Under the pieces are notes generated by a model that had not been told where the DNA came from, did no database searches, and saw nothing but the letters and a program-made list of their open reading frames with translations. A DNA stretch of 64,000 nucleotides from Haloferax prahovense DSM 18310 (GTDB lineage: Archaea; Halobacteriota; Halobacteria; Halobacteriales; Haloferacaceae), in assembly GCF_000336815.1 (NCBI RefSeq), contig NZ_AOLG01000008.1, positions 361,237-425,236 on the forward strand, written 5' to 3'. This document shows, in pieces, positions 8,701-17,450 of the stretch. Position 1 is the first letter of the stretch; each line of letters begins with the position of its first letter. Position numbers and translations under genes: made by a program.

Positions 8701-9969
8701 ATGACCGTCATCGGCCTCGACGACACCGACTCCCGCACCCTCGGGATGTGTACGACCTACCTGGCGACGCTCGTCGCCGAGGCAGTCGAGGCCCGCGGCG
8801 GGACCGTCGAGCGGCGACTCCTCGTCCGGCTGAACCCGGCGGTCGAGCACAAGACCCGCGGGAACGCGGCGCTGGCGCTTCACGCCGACCTCCCCGCGGG
8901 CGCGGCGCTCGACGTCGCCCGCGACGAGCTCGACCGCTGGGCCGTCCTCGACGACGACCGAACCAGTCCGGGCCTCGTCGTCGCGCCGGGGTCGCCCGAC
9001 ACGGTTTCGACCGCCGTCGCCGACTTCGCCCGCGACGCCGTCCGCGACTTCCACGACCTCGACGCCGCGGTCAACCTCGCCGAGCGCTCCGGGTTTCTGA
9101 CCGAGGGTTGGCACGGCGGGCGGGGGCGCATCGGCGCGCTCGCGGCCGTCGGCGCGTGGGCCGCCTTCGACGAGTGGACCTACGAACACATCTCCTACCG
9201 CGAGTTCCACCGCTGCGGGACGCCCCGCGAGGTCGACTTCGACTCCGTCTTCGACGCCGCGGACGCGGCGTACCCCGACGCGTGGGACACCGTGGACCGC
9301 GAGGAGGGCGAGGCCGTCTGCGTGCCGAACGCGCCGGGACCGATTCTCCACGGCATCCGGGGCGACGACGCCGACACCGTCCGCGAGGTCGCCGCCGCCA
9401 TCGCCTCCGAGCCCGTCGACCGCTCGGCGACGTTCCTCACGAATCAGGGGACCGACGCGCACCTCCGCGACGGCGTCGTCTCGGACCTCCGCGACGGCCG
9501 CGCCTACCGGGTCGCCGGCACCGTCGCCTCCGACCCGGAGACGCGCGCCGGCGGCCACGTCTTTTTCGACCTCGAAGCGGGCGGCGCTTCGGTTCCCGTC
9601 GCCGCCTTCGAACCGACGAAGCGCTTCCGGAACCGGGTGCGGGCGCTCCGTGTCGGCGACGCCCTCACCGCCTGCGGCGAGGTCGGAGACGGGACGCTCA
9701 AACTGGAGAAGTTCGCGGTCCGCGACCTCGTGCACACGGAGCCCGCGACGCCCGTCTGTCCCGACTGCGGGCGGACGATGAAAAGCGCCGGGCGGAATCA
9801 GGGCTACCGGTGTCGCGACTGCGGGACCGACGCGCCCGGTAAAGTCGAGCGGGCGGTCGACCGCGACCTCGAACTCGGCTGGTACGAGGTGCCGCCCTGC
9901 GCCCGCCGACACATCGCCAAACCGCTCGTTCGCGGCGGCTTCGACGCGGCGACGCACCCCGAACGCTGA
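8701..9969 (+). CDS. tiaS: tRNA(Ile2) 2-agmatinylcytidine synthetase
   Basis: The 422-aa protein modifies C34 of the tRNA(Ile2) CAU anticodon with agmatine so that it reads AUA only, an archaeal enzyme. It begins with MTVIGLDDTDS, the TiaS nucleotide-binding signature. It has an internal GWHGGRGRIGALAAVGAW segment, an OB-fold like region (about 255-340) and a zinc ribbon CPDCGRTM...CRDCG near residues 353-376. The start at 8701 puts the conserved MTVIGLDDTDS at the N-terminus; the frame is open further upstream into the promoter. Confidence 0.95.
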   Translation: MTVIGLDDTDSRTLGMCTTYLATLVAEAVEARGGTVERRLLVRLNPAVEHKTRGNAALALHADLPAGAALDVARDELDRWAVLDDDRTSPGLVVAPGSPDTVSTAVADFARDAVRDFHDLDAAVNLAERSGFLTEGWHGGRGRIGALAAVGAWAAFDEWTYEHISYREFHRCGTPREVDFDSVFDAADAAYPDAWDTVDREEGEAVCVPNAPGPILHGIRGDDADTVREVAAAIASEPVDRSATFLTNQGTDAHLRDGVVSDLRDGRAYRVAGTVASDPETRAGGHVFFDLEAGGASVPVAAFEPTKRFRNRVRALRVGDALTACGEVGDGTLKLEKFAVRDLVHTEPATPVCPDCGRTMKSAGRNQGYRCRDCGTDAPGKVERAVDRDLELGWYEVPPCARRHIAKPLVRGGFDAATHPER

Positions 9970-9993
9970 GCCCGCGGCTCGCAGCCGTCCACC

Positions 9994-10437
9994 TCAGTCT
10001 TGGACGACCAGCACGTTCGTGTTCTCGCGGCGGTCGACGAAGGAGCCCCCCGCGGGCGGTTTCACGTCCACGACGAGCGTTCCGTCCTCGCGGTTCGCGC
10101 CGAGTTCGGCGTCGACGCGAACGGTCGCTGAACCCCCGTCTCCCGTCTTCGCCGTCGCCACGCCGTCGATTTCCGCGGTTCCGGACTTGACGATGACCGT
10201 CGCGCCCTCGACGGGGTCCCCCTCGTGGTCGACGACGGTGAAATCGAGCGTCTGTGCGCCGGGACCGACCACGTCGGGCGTCGGCTTTACGTCGAGCTCC
10301 GAGGTGGCGAGTCCCTGCACTCCCGAGAGCATGTTGAGCATGACGCTCATGCTGGCGACGCCGACCACGAGAGCGACGACGAGGCGGACCGGGAGCCCTT
10401 CGATGGCGCGCGTGTCTGACCGAAACGTATCGAGCAT
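9994..10437 (-). CDS. Membrane-anchored type IV pilin-like protein
   Basis: The 147-aa protein starts with a short charged segment, then RAIEGLPVRLVVALVVGVAS, a hydrophobic helix at about residues 10-40. The charge-A-hydrophobic start recalls prepilin-type signals cleaved by PibD (Haloferax pilins have RAVSP). The rest is one Ig-like, carboxypeptidase-regulatory-like beta domain (LDFTVVDHEGDPVEGATVIV). A surface or pseudopilus role is inference. It is divergent from the HerA-like ATPase. Confidence 0.6.
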   Translation of the reverse strand: MLDTFRSDTRAIEGLPVRLVVALVVGVASMSVMLNMLSGVQGLATSELDVKPTPDVVGPGAQTLDFTVVDHEGDPVEGATVIVKSGTAEIDGVATAKTGDGGSATVRVDAELGANREDGTLVVDVKPPAGGSFVDRRENTNVLVVQD

Positions 10438-10512
10438 GGACCGTCTGGCCGCGGGTTCGTATATAAACTCTCGTCCGGAGGTTCAAGTCGCATCGCGGGA
10501 CCAGTCCGCGCC

Positions 10513-11562
10513 ATGCACACCATCGGCCGCGACTCGGACGAAGATGGTCCTGTCTGCCGGTTCGGGAACTACCGCGCCCGCGACGGGAGCGACGGCGCGG
10601 CCGTCGGCCTCGACGTGAACCGCCCGCACGCGGCGGTCGTCGTCGGCAAGCGCGGAAGCGGGAAATCCCACACGCTCGGCGTCGTCGCCGAGGGCCTGGC
10701 GCGCGCCGCGGGCGTCGCGCCGGTCGTCATCGACCCGATGGGCGTCTTCGACGGCCTCGAAGCGTCACCGATAGACGGGACGGTCCACGACGCGCCGAGC
10801 GTTCGGGCCGACGCGCTCCCGCCGAGCGCGTGGCCGGACCTGCTCGGTCTCGACCCGACCGCCCCCGCGGGGTCGCTCGTGTGGCGACTCGCGGCCGAGG
10901 AAGACTCGCTGTTGGCGATGCGCGGGGCGGTCGACGACGCCGACGCCGCGCCCGAGACGCGCAGAGCCGCGGCGAACCACCTCGCGCTCGCCGACTCGTG
11001 GGACGTGTTCCACCCCGACGGGCTCGACCCGAGGTCGCTCTGCGGTCCCGCGCCCGACGTGCTCGACCTCTCCGGACTGGACGAGACTCCCGCGAGCGCC
11101 GTCGTCCGCGTCGTCGCCCGCGGCCTCTACGACGCCCGCGTCGCGGACGCTGTCTCCCGCATCCCGTGGATGCTTCTCGACGAGGCCCACGCGTTCGTCG
11201 GCGGGCTCGCAGACTCCGCGCTTCGGACACTTCTCACGCGCGGGCGAGCACCCGGCGTCGGCGTCGTTCTCGCGACCCAGCGGCCCTCCGCGCTCCCCGA
11301 GGTCGCCGTCTCGCAGGCTGACCTCCGGGTCATCCACCGACTCACCGCCGGTCCCGACGTGTCGGCGATTTCGGCCGCAGACCCGACGTACTTCGACGAA
11401 TCGCTCCGCGCTCGGCTCCCGCGGGAACGCGGCTGCGCCCTCGTCGTCGACGACACCGCGGAGACGGTCCACGACGTGCGGGTCCGTCCCCGAGAGACGC
11501 CGGACGGGGGCGCGACGCCGCGGGCGGTTCCCGAGCGTGACGGTTCCGAAACCGTGGAGTAG
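10513..11562 (+). CDS. HerA-like (DUF87-type) ATPase
   Basis: The 349-aa protein carries a Walker A motif VGKRGSGKSHT (about residues 44-53) and Walker B WMLLDEAH (219-226), then LLTRGRAPGVGVVLATQRP, the sensor segment of the HerA/FtsK ATPases. It is shorter than HerA (about 500 aa) and lacks an evident N-terminal HAS barrel, and no NurA nuclease is nearby, so a role in end resection is doubtful. A DNA- or protein-translocating hexamer is plausible. Confidence 0.75.
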   Translation: MHTIGRDSDEDGPVCRFGNYRARDGSDGAAVGLDVNRPHAAVVVGKRGSGKSHTLGVVAEGLARAAGVAPVVIDPMGVFDGLEASPIDGTVHDAPSVRADALPPSAWPDLLGLDPTAPAGSLVWRLAAEEDSLLAMRGAVDDADAAPETRRAAANHLALADSWDVFHPDGLDPRSLCGPAPDVLDLSGLDETPASAVVRVVARGLYDARVADAVSRIPWMLLDEAHAFVGGLADSALRTLLTRGRAPGVGVVLATQRPSALPEVAVSQADLRVIHRLTAGPDVSAISAADPTYFDESLRARLPRERGCALVVDDTAETVHDVRVRPRETPDGGATPRAVPERDGSETVE

Positions 11563-11582
11563 TCTGCCCGGAGAAGAGCCGT

Positions 11583-11918
11583 ATGGACCGCTCGGAACTG
11601 GCGTTAGTCGCCCTCGGTGGATTCGCCGGTGCGATACTGCGCTACGGCGTCTCCGTCGCGATTCCCGGCGCGGGCGGCACCCTCGCCGTGAACGTCCTCG
11701 GGGGCTTCGTCCTCGGGACGTTCATCACGTCGGTCTCCTCTCGCCGGGCGCAGTTGTTCTTCGGGACCGGGCTGCTCTCGTCGTTCACGACGTACAGCAC
11801 GTTCGCCGTCCAGACCGCGTCGCTGTCGCCGGCGGGCGGCGCGCTCAACGTCGGCGCGAACTACGCGCTCGGTTTCGCCGCCGCAGCACTCGGACTCGCG
11901 TTCGGAGGACGACGATGA
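11583..11918 (+). CDS. crcB: CrcB (Fluc) fluoride channel, first copy
   Basis: The 111-aa protein has four hydrophobic helices. GGFAGAILRYGVS, TLAVNVLGGFVLG and FGTGLLSSFTTYSTFAVQ match the Fluc/CrcB fluoride channel signatures. It overlaps the next gene by 4 nt (ATGA), so the two are translationally coupled. Paired crcB genes commonly build an asymmetric dimer with opposite orientation in the membrane. Confidence 0.92.
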   Translation: MDRSELALVALGGFAGAILRYGVSVAIPGAGGTLAVNVLGGFVLGTFITSVSSRRAQLFFGTGLLSSFTTYSTFAVQTASLSPAGGALNVGANYALGFAAAALGLAFGGRR

Positions 11919-12271
11919 GTCTCTCGCTTCTCCCGGCGGTCCTCGTCGGCGTCGGTGGGATGGCCGGCGCGGTCTCTCGGCACACCGTCGACCAGCGAAT
12001 CGTCGGCAAGTGGAGCACCGTCACCGTCAACGTCCTCGGAAGCGTCGCGCTGGGTTTTCTCGTCTCCGCGCCCGTCGGCGATGCGGCGGTGACGCTCGCC
12101 GGAACCGGATTCTGCGGGGCCTTCACGACCTTCTCGTCGTTCGCGGTCGGCGTCGCCGAACTCGTTGACGCGGGTGAGTACGACACGGCGGCTCGGTATG
12201 CGTTCGGGACGCTCGTGGCGGCGTTGGTCGGCGTGGCAATTGGCGGGGCTGTGGGCGGGATGGTCGGGTGA
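11915..12271 (+). CDS. crcB: CrcB (Fluc) fluoride channel, second copy
   Basis: The 118-aa paralogue repeats the family signatures GGMAGAVSRHTVDQ, TVTVNVLGSVALG and TGFCGAFTTFSSFAV. It starts inside the stop of the first copy (ATGA), giving equimolar synthesis. No fluoride riboswitch was recognised before the pair. An in-frame open stretch extends upstream, but it overlaps the first channel and has no family residues. Confidence 0.92.
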   Translation: MSLSLLPAVLVGVGGMAGAVSRHTVDQRIVGKWSTVTVNVLGSVALGFLVSAPVGDAAVTLAGTGFCGAFTTFSSFAVGVAELVDAGEYDTAARYAFGTLVAALVGVAIGGAVGGMVG

Positions 12272-12290
12272 GTCCGGCGCTCACCGCACG

Positions 12291-13079
12291 TCACCGCTCG
12301 CCCGATTCGACGGCCGCCTCGCGCTCGTCGAGGAACTGTTTGGTACCCCGCTTGACGATGAACGGGAAGCGGCGGGCGAGGTACAGCCCGATTCTGGTCG
12401 TCAGGTCGGCGGTGATGACGAGACGGGTAGATTCGATTTTGTCGGCGAACTTCCGCCCCACGTCTTCGGGGTCACTCATCATCGACGACGGGAGCCCGAG
12501 TCGGGCCGCCGACCGGGTGGCGGTGTAAGGCGGGTGCATCACCGAACAGGAGACGTTCTCGCGTTGCAGTTCCATCCGAAGCGAACGGGTGAACGCCTCG
12601 ATTGCGCCCTTCGTCGACGCGTACCCAGATAGTCCCGGCGTGCCGACGAGCCCGACGCCGGAGCTCACGTTGTGGATGTGCCCCGAGTTTCGGGCCCGCA
12701 TGTGGGGCAGGACGGCCCGTATCATTCGAAGGTAGCCGAAGTAGTTCACCTCGAACTCCTCGCGCGTGTCGTCGAGCGTTCGGTCGTCGAACAAGCCGAA
12801 GTTGAATATCGCTGCGTTGTTGAGGAGGATGTCGATGTGTCCCCACTCGTCCAGGAGTCCAGCCACCGCCGCCTCCACGTCGTCGTCGTTCGTCACGTCG
12901 CACTCGTAGACGCGGATGCGGTCGGGGTACGTCTCCCGAAGCGGGCGAAGGCTGTCCACGTTGATATCGACCCCGGCGACCCGATAGCCCTTCTTCAGGA
13001 GCGCCCTCAGCGTGTGGTAGCCGATACCTTCGTTCGCGCCGGTCACGACGACGACCCGCCCGTCGGTTGTGCTGTTCAC
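12291..13079 (-). CDS. Short-chain dehydrogenase/reductase
   Basis: The 262-aa protein is a classical SDR. TGANEGIG at residues 13-20 is the cofactor motif, DVTND and LLNNAA follow, and the catalytic YASTK is near residue 154. DVNVD-type residues after beta-2 (GVDINVD) suggest NAD(H). Substrate unknown. The start is GTG at 13079; a reverse-strand TATA-like CATATTC (13103-13109) lies 27 nt away, which supports a leaderless GTG start. It converges on the second CrcB gene. Confidence 0.85.
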   Translation of the reverse strand: MNSTTDGRVVVVTGANEGIGYHTLRALLKKGYRVAGVDINVDSLRPLRETYPDRIRVYECDVTNDDDVEAAVAGLLDEWGHIDILLNNAAIFNFGLFDDRTLDDTREEFEVNYFGYLRMIRAVLPHMRARNSGHIHNVSSGVGLVGTPGLSGYASTKGAIEAFTRSLRMELQRENVSCSVMHPPYTATRSAARLGLPSSMMSDPEDVGRKFADKIESTRLVITADLTTRIGLYLARRFPFIVKRGTKQFLDEREAAVESGER

Positions 13080-13130
13080 GATACTGTACAGACGTCACGC
13101 GAGAATATGGCGGTAGTGACGTCCCTCACG

Positions 13131-13163
13131 GCGCTCGGCGAGTAATTCGTCGAAAAGCACGCC
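13131..13163 (+). repeat. Duplicated tRNA-Asp downstream flank, copy A
   Basis: These 33 nt match 13353-13385 with three substitutions. In copy B the segment runs directly into the 3' end of an intact tRNA-Asp; in copy A the match ends after the first bases of that tRNA end and unrelated sequence follows. It looks like the flank of a lost tRNA-Asp copy. Confidence 0.75.
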
Positions 13164-13238
13164 TGTCGTCGCTTACAGATTTCACTCGCTCTCGCTCGGC
13201 GACGAGACACCTCGCTGGAGGAGTTGAAATCAGAGAAG

Positions 13239-13260
13239 CGCCCGAGGCGGGATTTGAACC
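13239..13260 (-). pseudogene. tRNA-Asp 3' fragment
   Basis: Twenty-two bases are identical to the last 22 of the two intact tRNA-Asp genes (3' acceptor strand, discriminator G and 3' half of the T arm). The similarity stops abruptly at 13261, with no anticodon or D arm. Such 3' fragments are typical attachment-site scars of integrated elements, or leftovers of tandem tRNA copies. Confidence 0.75.
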
Positions 13261-13352
13261 GTACCGACGTCGCTCGTTTCACTCGCTCGTCGTCGGGTTC
13301 AATCCCTTTTGGGGTATTCACGAGAATCACGGCCGCGCCGAGACGAGACTCG

Positions 13353-13385
13353 GCGCTCAGCGAGTAATTCATCGAAAAGTACGCC
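13353..13385 (+). repeat. Duplicated tRNA-Asp downstream flank, copy B
   Basis: This partner of 13131-13163 (30 of 33 positions identical) includes the discriminator and first acceptor bases of the tRNA-Asp gene at 13382-13454. The two copies are 222 nt apart. Confidence 0.75.
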
Positions 13386-13454
13386 CGAGGCGGGATTTGA
13401 ACCCGCGTCACGACCGTGACAGGGTCGTATGATGGGCCACTACACCACCCGGGC
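13382..13454 (-). tRNA. tRNA-Asp (GTC)
   Basis: A 73-nt cloverleaf on the reverse strand: acceptor GCCCGGG pairs with CUCGGGC-type bases, the anticodon stem CGACC/GGTCG holds loop CTGTCAC with anticodon GTC, and the T arm has GGTTCAAATCC. The discriminator is G, as for tRNA-Asp. CCA is not encoded. It is identical to the copy at 13484-13556 and lies 29 nt downstream of it, probably cotranscribed. Confidence 0.95.
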
Positions 13455-13483
13455 TTACTGAAGTGAGTTTGCGGTACGGAGAG

Positions 13484-13556
13484 CGCCCGAGGCGGGATTT
13501 GAACCCGCGTCACGACCGTGACAGGGTCGTATGATGGGCCACTACACCACCCGGGC
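13484..13556 (-). tRNA. tRNA-Asp (GTC), second identical copy
   Basis: The 73-nt sequence is identical to the tRNA at 13382-13454, with anticodon GTC and discriminator G. It is the promoter-proximal copy; a reverse-strand TATA-like sequence is at 13584-13592. Confidence 0.95.
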
Positions 13557-13583
13557 CCTCCGTCTGCACTCATCCGTAGCCGA

Positions 13584-13592
13584 GGTTTATAG
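13584..13592 (-). promoter_or_regulatory. TATA box of the tRNA-Asp pair
   Basis: The reverse strand reads CTATAAACC here, about 29 nt before the 5' end of the first tRNA-Asp. Confidence 0.55.
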
Positions 13593-13653
13593 ATAAGACT
13601 TACCATCTGGGTTGCCCTTGGCCCGCGGTACCGCGATTCTTGCCCCGAAGACA

Positions 13654-13660
13654 TTTATAT
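13654..13660 (+). promoter_or_regulatory. Promoter of the RNA polymerase operon
   Basis: TTTATAT predicts a start near 13686 and a leader of about 140 nt before rpoH, unusually long for this organism. A second TATA-like GTTAAATG at 13751-13758 would give a leader of about 40 nt. Either or both may drive rpoH-rpoB2-rpoB1-rpoA1-rpoA2-nusA. Confidence 0.5.
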
Positions 13661-13823
13661 CGCGATACCCCATGCCAACACGTGACGATTCGCGCATCTC
13701 CGGTGCGTGACCTCCGATAGCGTTGCCTTTCTTCGACGCAGTTGGCAAGTGTTAAATGGGTGCGTCCCAAAATCAGCCGTAGTATCCCGTGACAGCTTCT
13801 TCCAGCACCCAGCAGCACCATAC

Positions 13824-14051
13824 ATGGTAGACGTAAGCCAACACAAACTGGTTCCGGAACACACGAAACTCGACGACGAGGCCGTCGAGGACGTGTTACA
13901 GGAGTATAACGTCGAGAAGACGAACCTCCCGAAGATCAAGCTGAAGGACCCGGCGCTCCCCGAGGACGCAGAGCCCGGCGACGTCATCAAGATCGTTCGG
14001 AACTCTCGAACGACAGACAAAGCAGTCGTATACCGACTGGTGATCGAATGA
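13824..14051 (+). CDS. rpoH: DNA-directed RNA polymerase subunit H (Rpb5-like)
   Basis: The 75-aa protein equals the C-terminal domain of eukaryotic Rpb5, the archaeal RpoH. LVPEHTKL near the start, [11 protein letters not shown] and the terminal KIVRNSRT...VVYRLV block are diagnostic. It is the first gene of the polymerase operon; its TGA overlaps the rpoB2 ATG by 4 nt. Confidence 0.97.
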   Translation: MVDVSQHKLVPEHTKLDDEAVEDVLQEYNVEKTNLPKIKLKDPALPEDAEPGDVIKIVRNSRTTDKAVVYRLVIE

Positions 14052-15613
14052 ACCGACAAGCGCGACGCGAGGTCTCTCGCAAGTACTTCTCCGAAGAACG
14101 GCTCGCTGAACACCACTTCCGCTCGTTCAACGCGTTCCTCGAACGCGGCATGATGGACGTCGTCGAAGAGAAGGCGACCATCGAGACCGACATCGGCGAC
14201 AAGGAGGGCGAGGAACCCGTCTACGTCGAACTCGGTGGCGTCCGCGTGGAGACGCCCCGCGTCCGCGAGGCCGACGGCTCCGAGGAACTGCTCTTCCCGC
14301 AGGAAGCCCGCCTGCGCAACATCACCTACTCCGCCCCCGTGTTCATGGAGATGTCCATCGTCCGCGGCGGCGAAGAAGAAGAGGAGGTCGTCGTCGACAC
14401 CGCCGAGACGAAGGTCGGCCGGATGCCCATCATGGTCGGCTCCTCGAAGTGTAACATCGCGGAACTCTCCGACGAGGACCTCGTCGAAATCGGCGAGGAC
14501 CCCGTCGACCCCGGTGGCTACTTCATCGTCAACGGCTCCGAGCGCGTGCTCATGACCTCGGAGGACCTGGCGCCGAACAAGATTCTCGCCGAGTACGACA
14601 CGAAGTACGGCGACGAGATTCAGGTCGCAAAGACGTTCAGCCAGCGCCGCGGTTACCGCGCGCTCGTGCTCTGCGAGCGCAACCGCGAGGGGCTCCTCGA
14701 AGTGTCGTTCCCGTCCGTCTCCGGGAGCGTCAACTTCGTCACGCTCGTCCGCGCGCTCGGCCTCGAATCCGACGAGGAGATCGTCCACCGCGTCTCCGAC
14801 GACCCGGAGATTGTGAAGTTCATGCTCGAGAACCTCGAGGAGGCCGAAGTGCAGACCCAAGAGCAGGCCATCGAGGCGCTCGGCAAGCGCGTCGCCGGCG
14901 GCCAGGGCAAGAACTACCAGCTCAAGCGCGCCAACTACGTCATCGACCGCTACCTGCTCCCGCACCTCCACGAGGAGGGCGCGGAAGAAGAGGAAGTGCG
15001 CATGAACAAGGCGTACTACCTCTGTCGCATGGCCGAGGCGTGTTTCGAACTCGCGCTGCAGCGCCGCGACTCCGACGACAAGGACCACTACGCCAACAAG
15101 CGCCTGAAGGTCTCCGGCGACCTCATGAAGGACCTCTTCCGGACGGCGCTCAACAAGCTGGCACGCGACGTGAAGTACCAGCTCGAGCGCGCTAACATGC
15201 GGAACCGGAACCTGACGGTCAACACCGTCGTCCGGTCCGACGTGCTCACAGAGCGGCTCGAACACCCCATCGCGACGGGTAACTGGGTCGGCGGCCGCTC
15301 CGGCGTCTCCCAGCTCGTCGACCGCACCGACTACATGGGTGTGCTGTCGCACCTTCGCCGCCTCCGCAGTCCGCTGTCCCGGTCGCAGCCGCACTTCGAG
15401 GCGCGCGACCTGCACGCGACCCAGTGGGGTCGCATCTGTCCCTCCGAGACTCCCGAGGGACCGAACTGTGGACTGGTGAAGAACTTCGCGCAGGCGATGG
15501 AGCTCTCCCAGAACGTCGAAGACGAACAGTCGCTGAAACGAGAACTCGCGTCGATGGGTGTCGAGGGTATCCCCGGCATCGACAGCGTCGACGCCACACC
15601 CGCGGACGACTAA
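14048..15613 (+). CDS. rpoB2: DNA-directed RNA polymerase subunit B''
   Basis: The 521-aa protein is the N-terminal part of the second-largest polymerase subunit (protrusion, lobe and fork start), split as in many euryarchaea. Seen are [21 protein letters not shown]-like [22 protein letters not shown] and, at the end, [20 protein letters not shown], the fork-loop region. It is coupled to rpoH by ATGA overlap, and rpoB1 starts 1 nt after its stop. Confidence 0.97.
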   Translation: MNRQARREVSRKYFSEERLAEHHFRSFNAFLERGMMDVVEEKATIETDIGDKEGEEPVYVELGGVRVETPRVREADGSEELLFPQEARLRNITYSAPVFMEMSIVRGGEEEEEVVVDTAETKVGRMPIMVGSSKCNIAELSDEDLVEIGEDPVDPGGYFIVNGSERVLMTSEDLAPNKILAEYDTKYGDEIQVAKTFSQRRGYRALVLCERNREGLLEVSFPSVSGSVNFVTLVRALGLESDEEIVHRVSDDPEIVKFMLENLEEAEVQTQEQAIEALGKRVAGGQGKNYQLKRANYVIDRYLLPHLHEEGAEEEEVRMNKAYYLCRMAEACFELALQRRDSDDKDHYANKRLKVSGDLMKDLFRTALNKLARDVKYQLERANMRNRNLTVNTVVRSDVLTERLEHPIATGNWVGGRSGVSQLVDRTDYMGVLSHLRRLRSPLSRSQPHFEARDLHATQWGRICPSETPEGPNCGLVKNFAQAMELSQNVEDEQSLKRELASMGVEGIPGIDSVDATPADD

Positions 15614-15614
15614 C

Positions 15615-17444
15615 ATGGCTCAGGCACAGCGAGAAGCGAAAGTATACGTCAACGGTAGTCTCGTCGGGACCCACCCGGACCCCAACCAACTCGCGGCACA
15701 GATTCGAGAGGCGCGCCGCCGCGGCGACGTGAGCCAGATGGTGAACGTCTCCGTCAAAGAGCGCACCCGCGAAGTCATCATCAACGCCGACGCGGGCCGC
15801 GCCCGCCGTCCGCTCATCGTCGTCGAAGACGGCGAGCCGCTCCTCGACGACGACCACGTCGAGGCGCTCGACAACAACGACCTCGACTTCGACGACCTCG
15901 TCGAGCGCGGACTCGTCGAGTTCATCGACGCCGAGGAGGAAGAAGACATCTACGTCGCGGTCGACGAGGACGAACTCAACGAGGACCACACGCACCTCGA
16001 AATCGACCCGCAGCTCATCTTCGGCATTGGTGCCGGGATGATTCCGTACCCGGAACACAACGCTTCGCCCCGCATTACGATGGGTGCAGGGATGATGAAG
16101 CAGTCGCTCGGGCTGCCCGCGGCGAACTACCGCATCCGCCCGGACACCCGTCAGCACCTCATGCACTACCCGCAGCTCTCGATGGTCAAAACGCAGACCA
16201 CGGAGCAGATCGGGTTCGACGAGCGACCCGCGGCCCAGAACTTCGTCGTGGCCGTCATGTCCTACGAGGGCTTCAACATCGAGGACGCGCTCGTCATGAA
16301 CAAGGGCTCCGTCGAACGCGCCCTCGCCCGCTCGCACTTCTTCCGCACCTACGAGGGCGAAGAGCGCCGCTACCCCGGCGGTCAGGAAGACCGCTTCGAG
16401 ATTCCGTCGCAGGACGTGCGCGGCGCGCGCGGTGAAGACGCGTACTCGCACCTCGACGAGGACGGCCTCGTCAACCCCGAGACGGTCGTCGACGAGAACT
16501 CCGTGCTGCTCGGCAAGACCTCGCCGCCGCGGTTCCTCGAGGAACCCGACGACATGGCGGGTCTCTCGCCGCAGAAGCGCCGCGAGACCTCCGTCACGAT
16601 GCGCTCGGGCGAATCCGGCGTCGTGGACACGGTCACGCTCATGGAGGGCGAAGACGGCTCGAAGCTCGCCAAGGTGTCCGTCCGCGACCAGCGCGTTCCG
16701 GAACTCGGCGACAAGTTCGCGTCCCGTCACGGACAGAAGGGCGTCGTGGGCCACCTGGCACCCCAGGAGGACATGCCGTTCACCGCCGACGGCGTCGTTC
16801 CCGACCTCGTCCTTAACCCGCACGCCCTGCCGTCGCGCATGACGGTCGGCCACGTGCTGGAGATGCTCGGCGGCAAGGTCGGTGCGCTCGAAGGCCGCCG
16901 CGTCGACGGTACCGCCTTCCAGGGCGAAAACGAAGAGGAGCTCCGCTCGGCGCTCGAAGAGCGCGGCTTCATGTCCTCCGGCAAGGAGGTCATGTACTCC
17001 GGCGTCACCGGCGAGAAGATCGAGGCCGAAATCTTCGTCGGCATCATCTTCTACCACAAGCTGTACCACATGGTGAGCAACAAGCTGCACGCCCGCTCGC
17101 GCGGTCCCGTGCAGGTACTCACCCGCCAGCCGACGGAGGGGCGCGCCCGCGAGGGTGGCCTCCGTCTCGGGGAGATGGAGCGCGACACCGTCATCGGCCA
17201 CGGTGCCGCGATGGTGCTCCAGGAGCGCCTGCTCGACTCCTCCGACAAGGAGCAGGTCTACATCTCCGCCGACACCGGCATGGTCGCCGTCGAAGACCGC
17301 GACCAGCGCCGCATCTACGACCCCGTCACCGGTGACGAGGACAACATCCACGAAATCGACATCAGCTACGCGTTCAAGCTGCTCTTAGACGAGATGGTCG
17401 CACTCGGCGTTCGCCCGCGAATCGAGCTCAAGGACGCGGTCTAA
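15615..17444 (+). CDS. rpoB1: DNA-directed RNA polymerase subunit B'
   Basis: The 609-aa protein completes the second-largest subunit (hybrid-binding domain, wall, anchor and clamp). Signatures are [33 protein letters not shown]-type residues around 16230-16300, [14 protein letters not shown] with the conserved lysine, and [24 protein letters not shown] near the end. The ATG at 15615 follows the rpoB2 stop directly; an in-frame extension upstream overlaps rpoB2 and is not coding. Confidence 0.97.
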   Translation: MAQAQREAKVYVNGSLVGTHPDPNQLAAQIREARRRGDVSQMVNVSVKERTREVIINADAGRARRPLIVVEDGEPLLDDDHVEALDNNDLDFDDLVERGLVEFIDAEEEEDIYVAVDEDELNEDHTHLEIDPQLIFGIGAGMIPYPEHNASPRITMGAGMMKQSLGLPAANYRIRPDTRQHLMHYPQLSMVKTQTTEQIGFDERPAAQNFVVAVMSYEGFNIEDALVMNKGSVERALARSHFFRTYEGEERRYPGGQEDRFEIPSQDVRGARGEDAYSHLDEDGLVNPETVVDENSVLLGKTSPPRFLEEPDDMAGLSPQKRRETSVTMRSGESGVVDTVTLMEGEDGSKLAKVSVRDQRVPELGDKFASRHGQKGVVGHLAPQEDMPFTADGVVPDLVLNPHALPSRMTVGHVLEMLGGKVGALEGRRVDGTAFQGENEEELRSALEERGFMSSGKEVMYSGVTGEKIEAEIFVGIIFYHKLYHMVSNKLHARSRGPVQVLTRQPTEGRAREGGLRLGEMERDTVIGHGAAMVLQERLLDSSDKEQVYISADTGMVAVEDRDQRRIYDPVTGDEDNIHEIDISYAFKLLLDEMVALGVRPRIELKDAV

Positions 17445-17450
17445 CCACTC

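Noticed and set aside
11515-11600. Fluoride riboswitch before the crcB pair
   Set aside because: The gap before the first copy is only 20 nt and shows no pseudoknot-like consensus.
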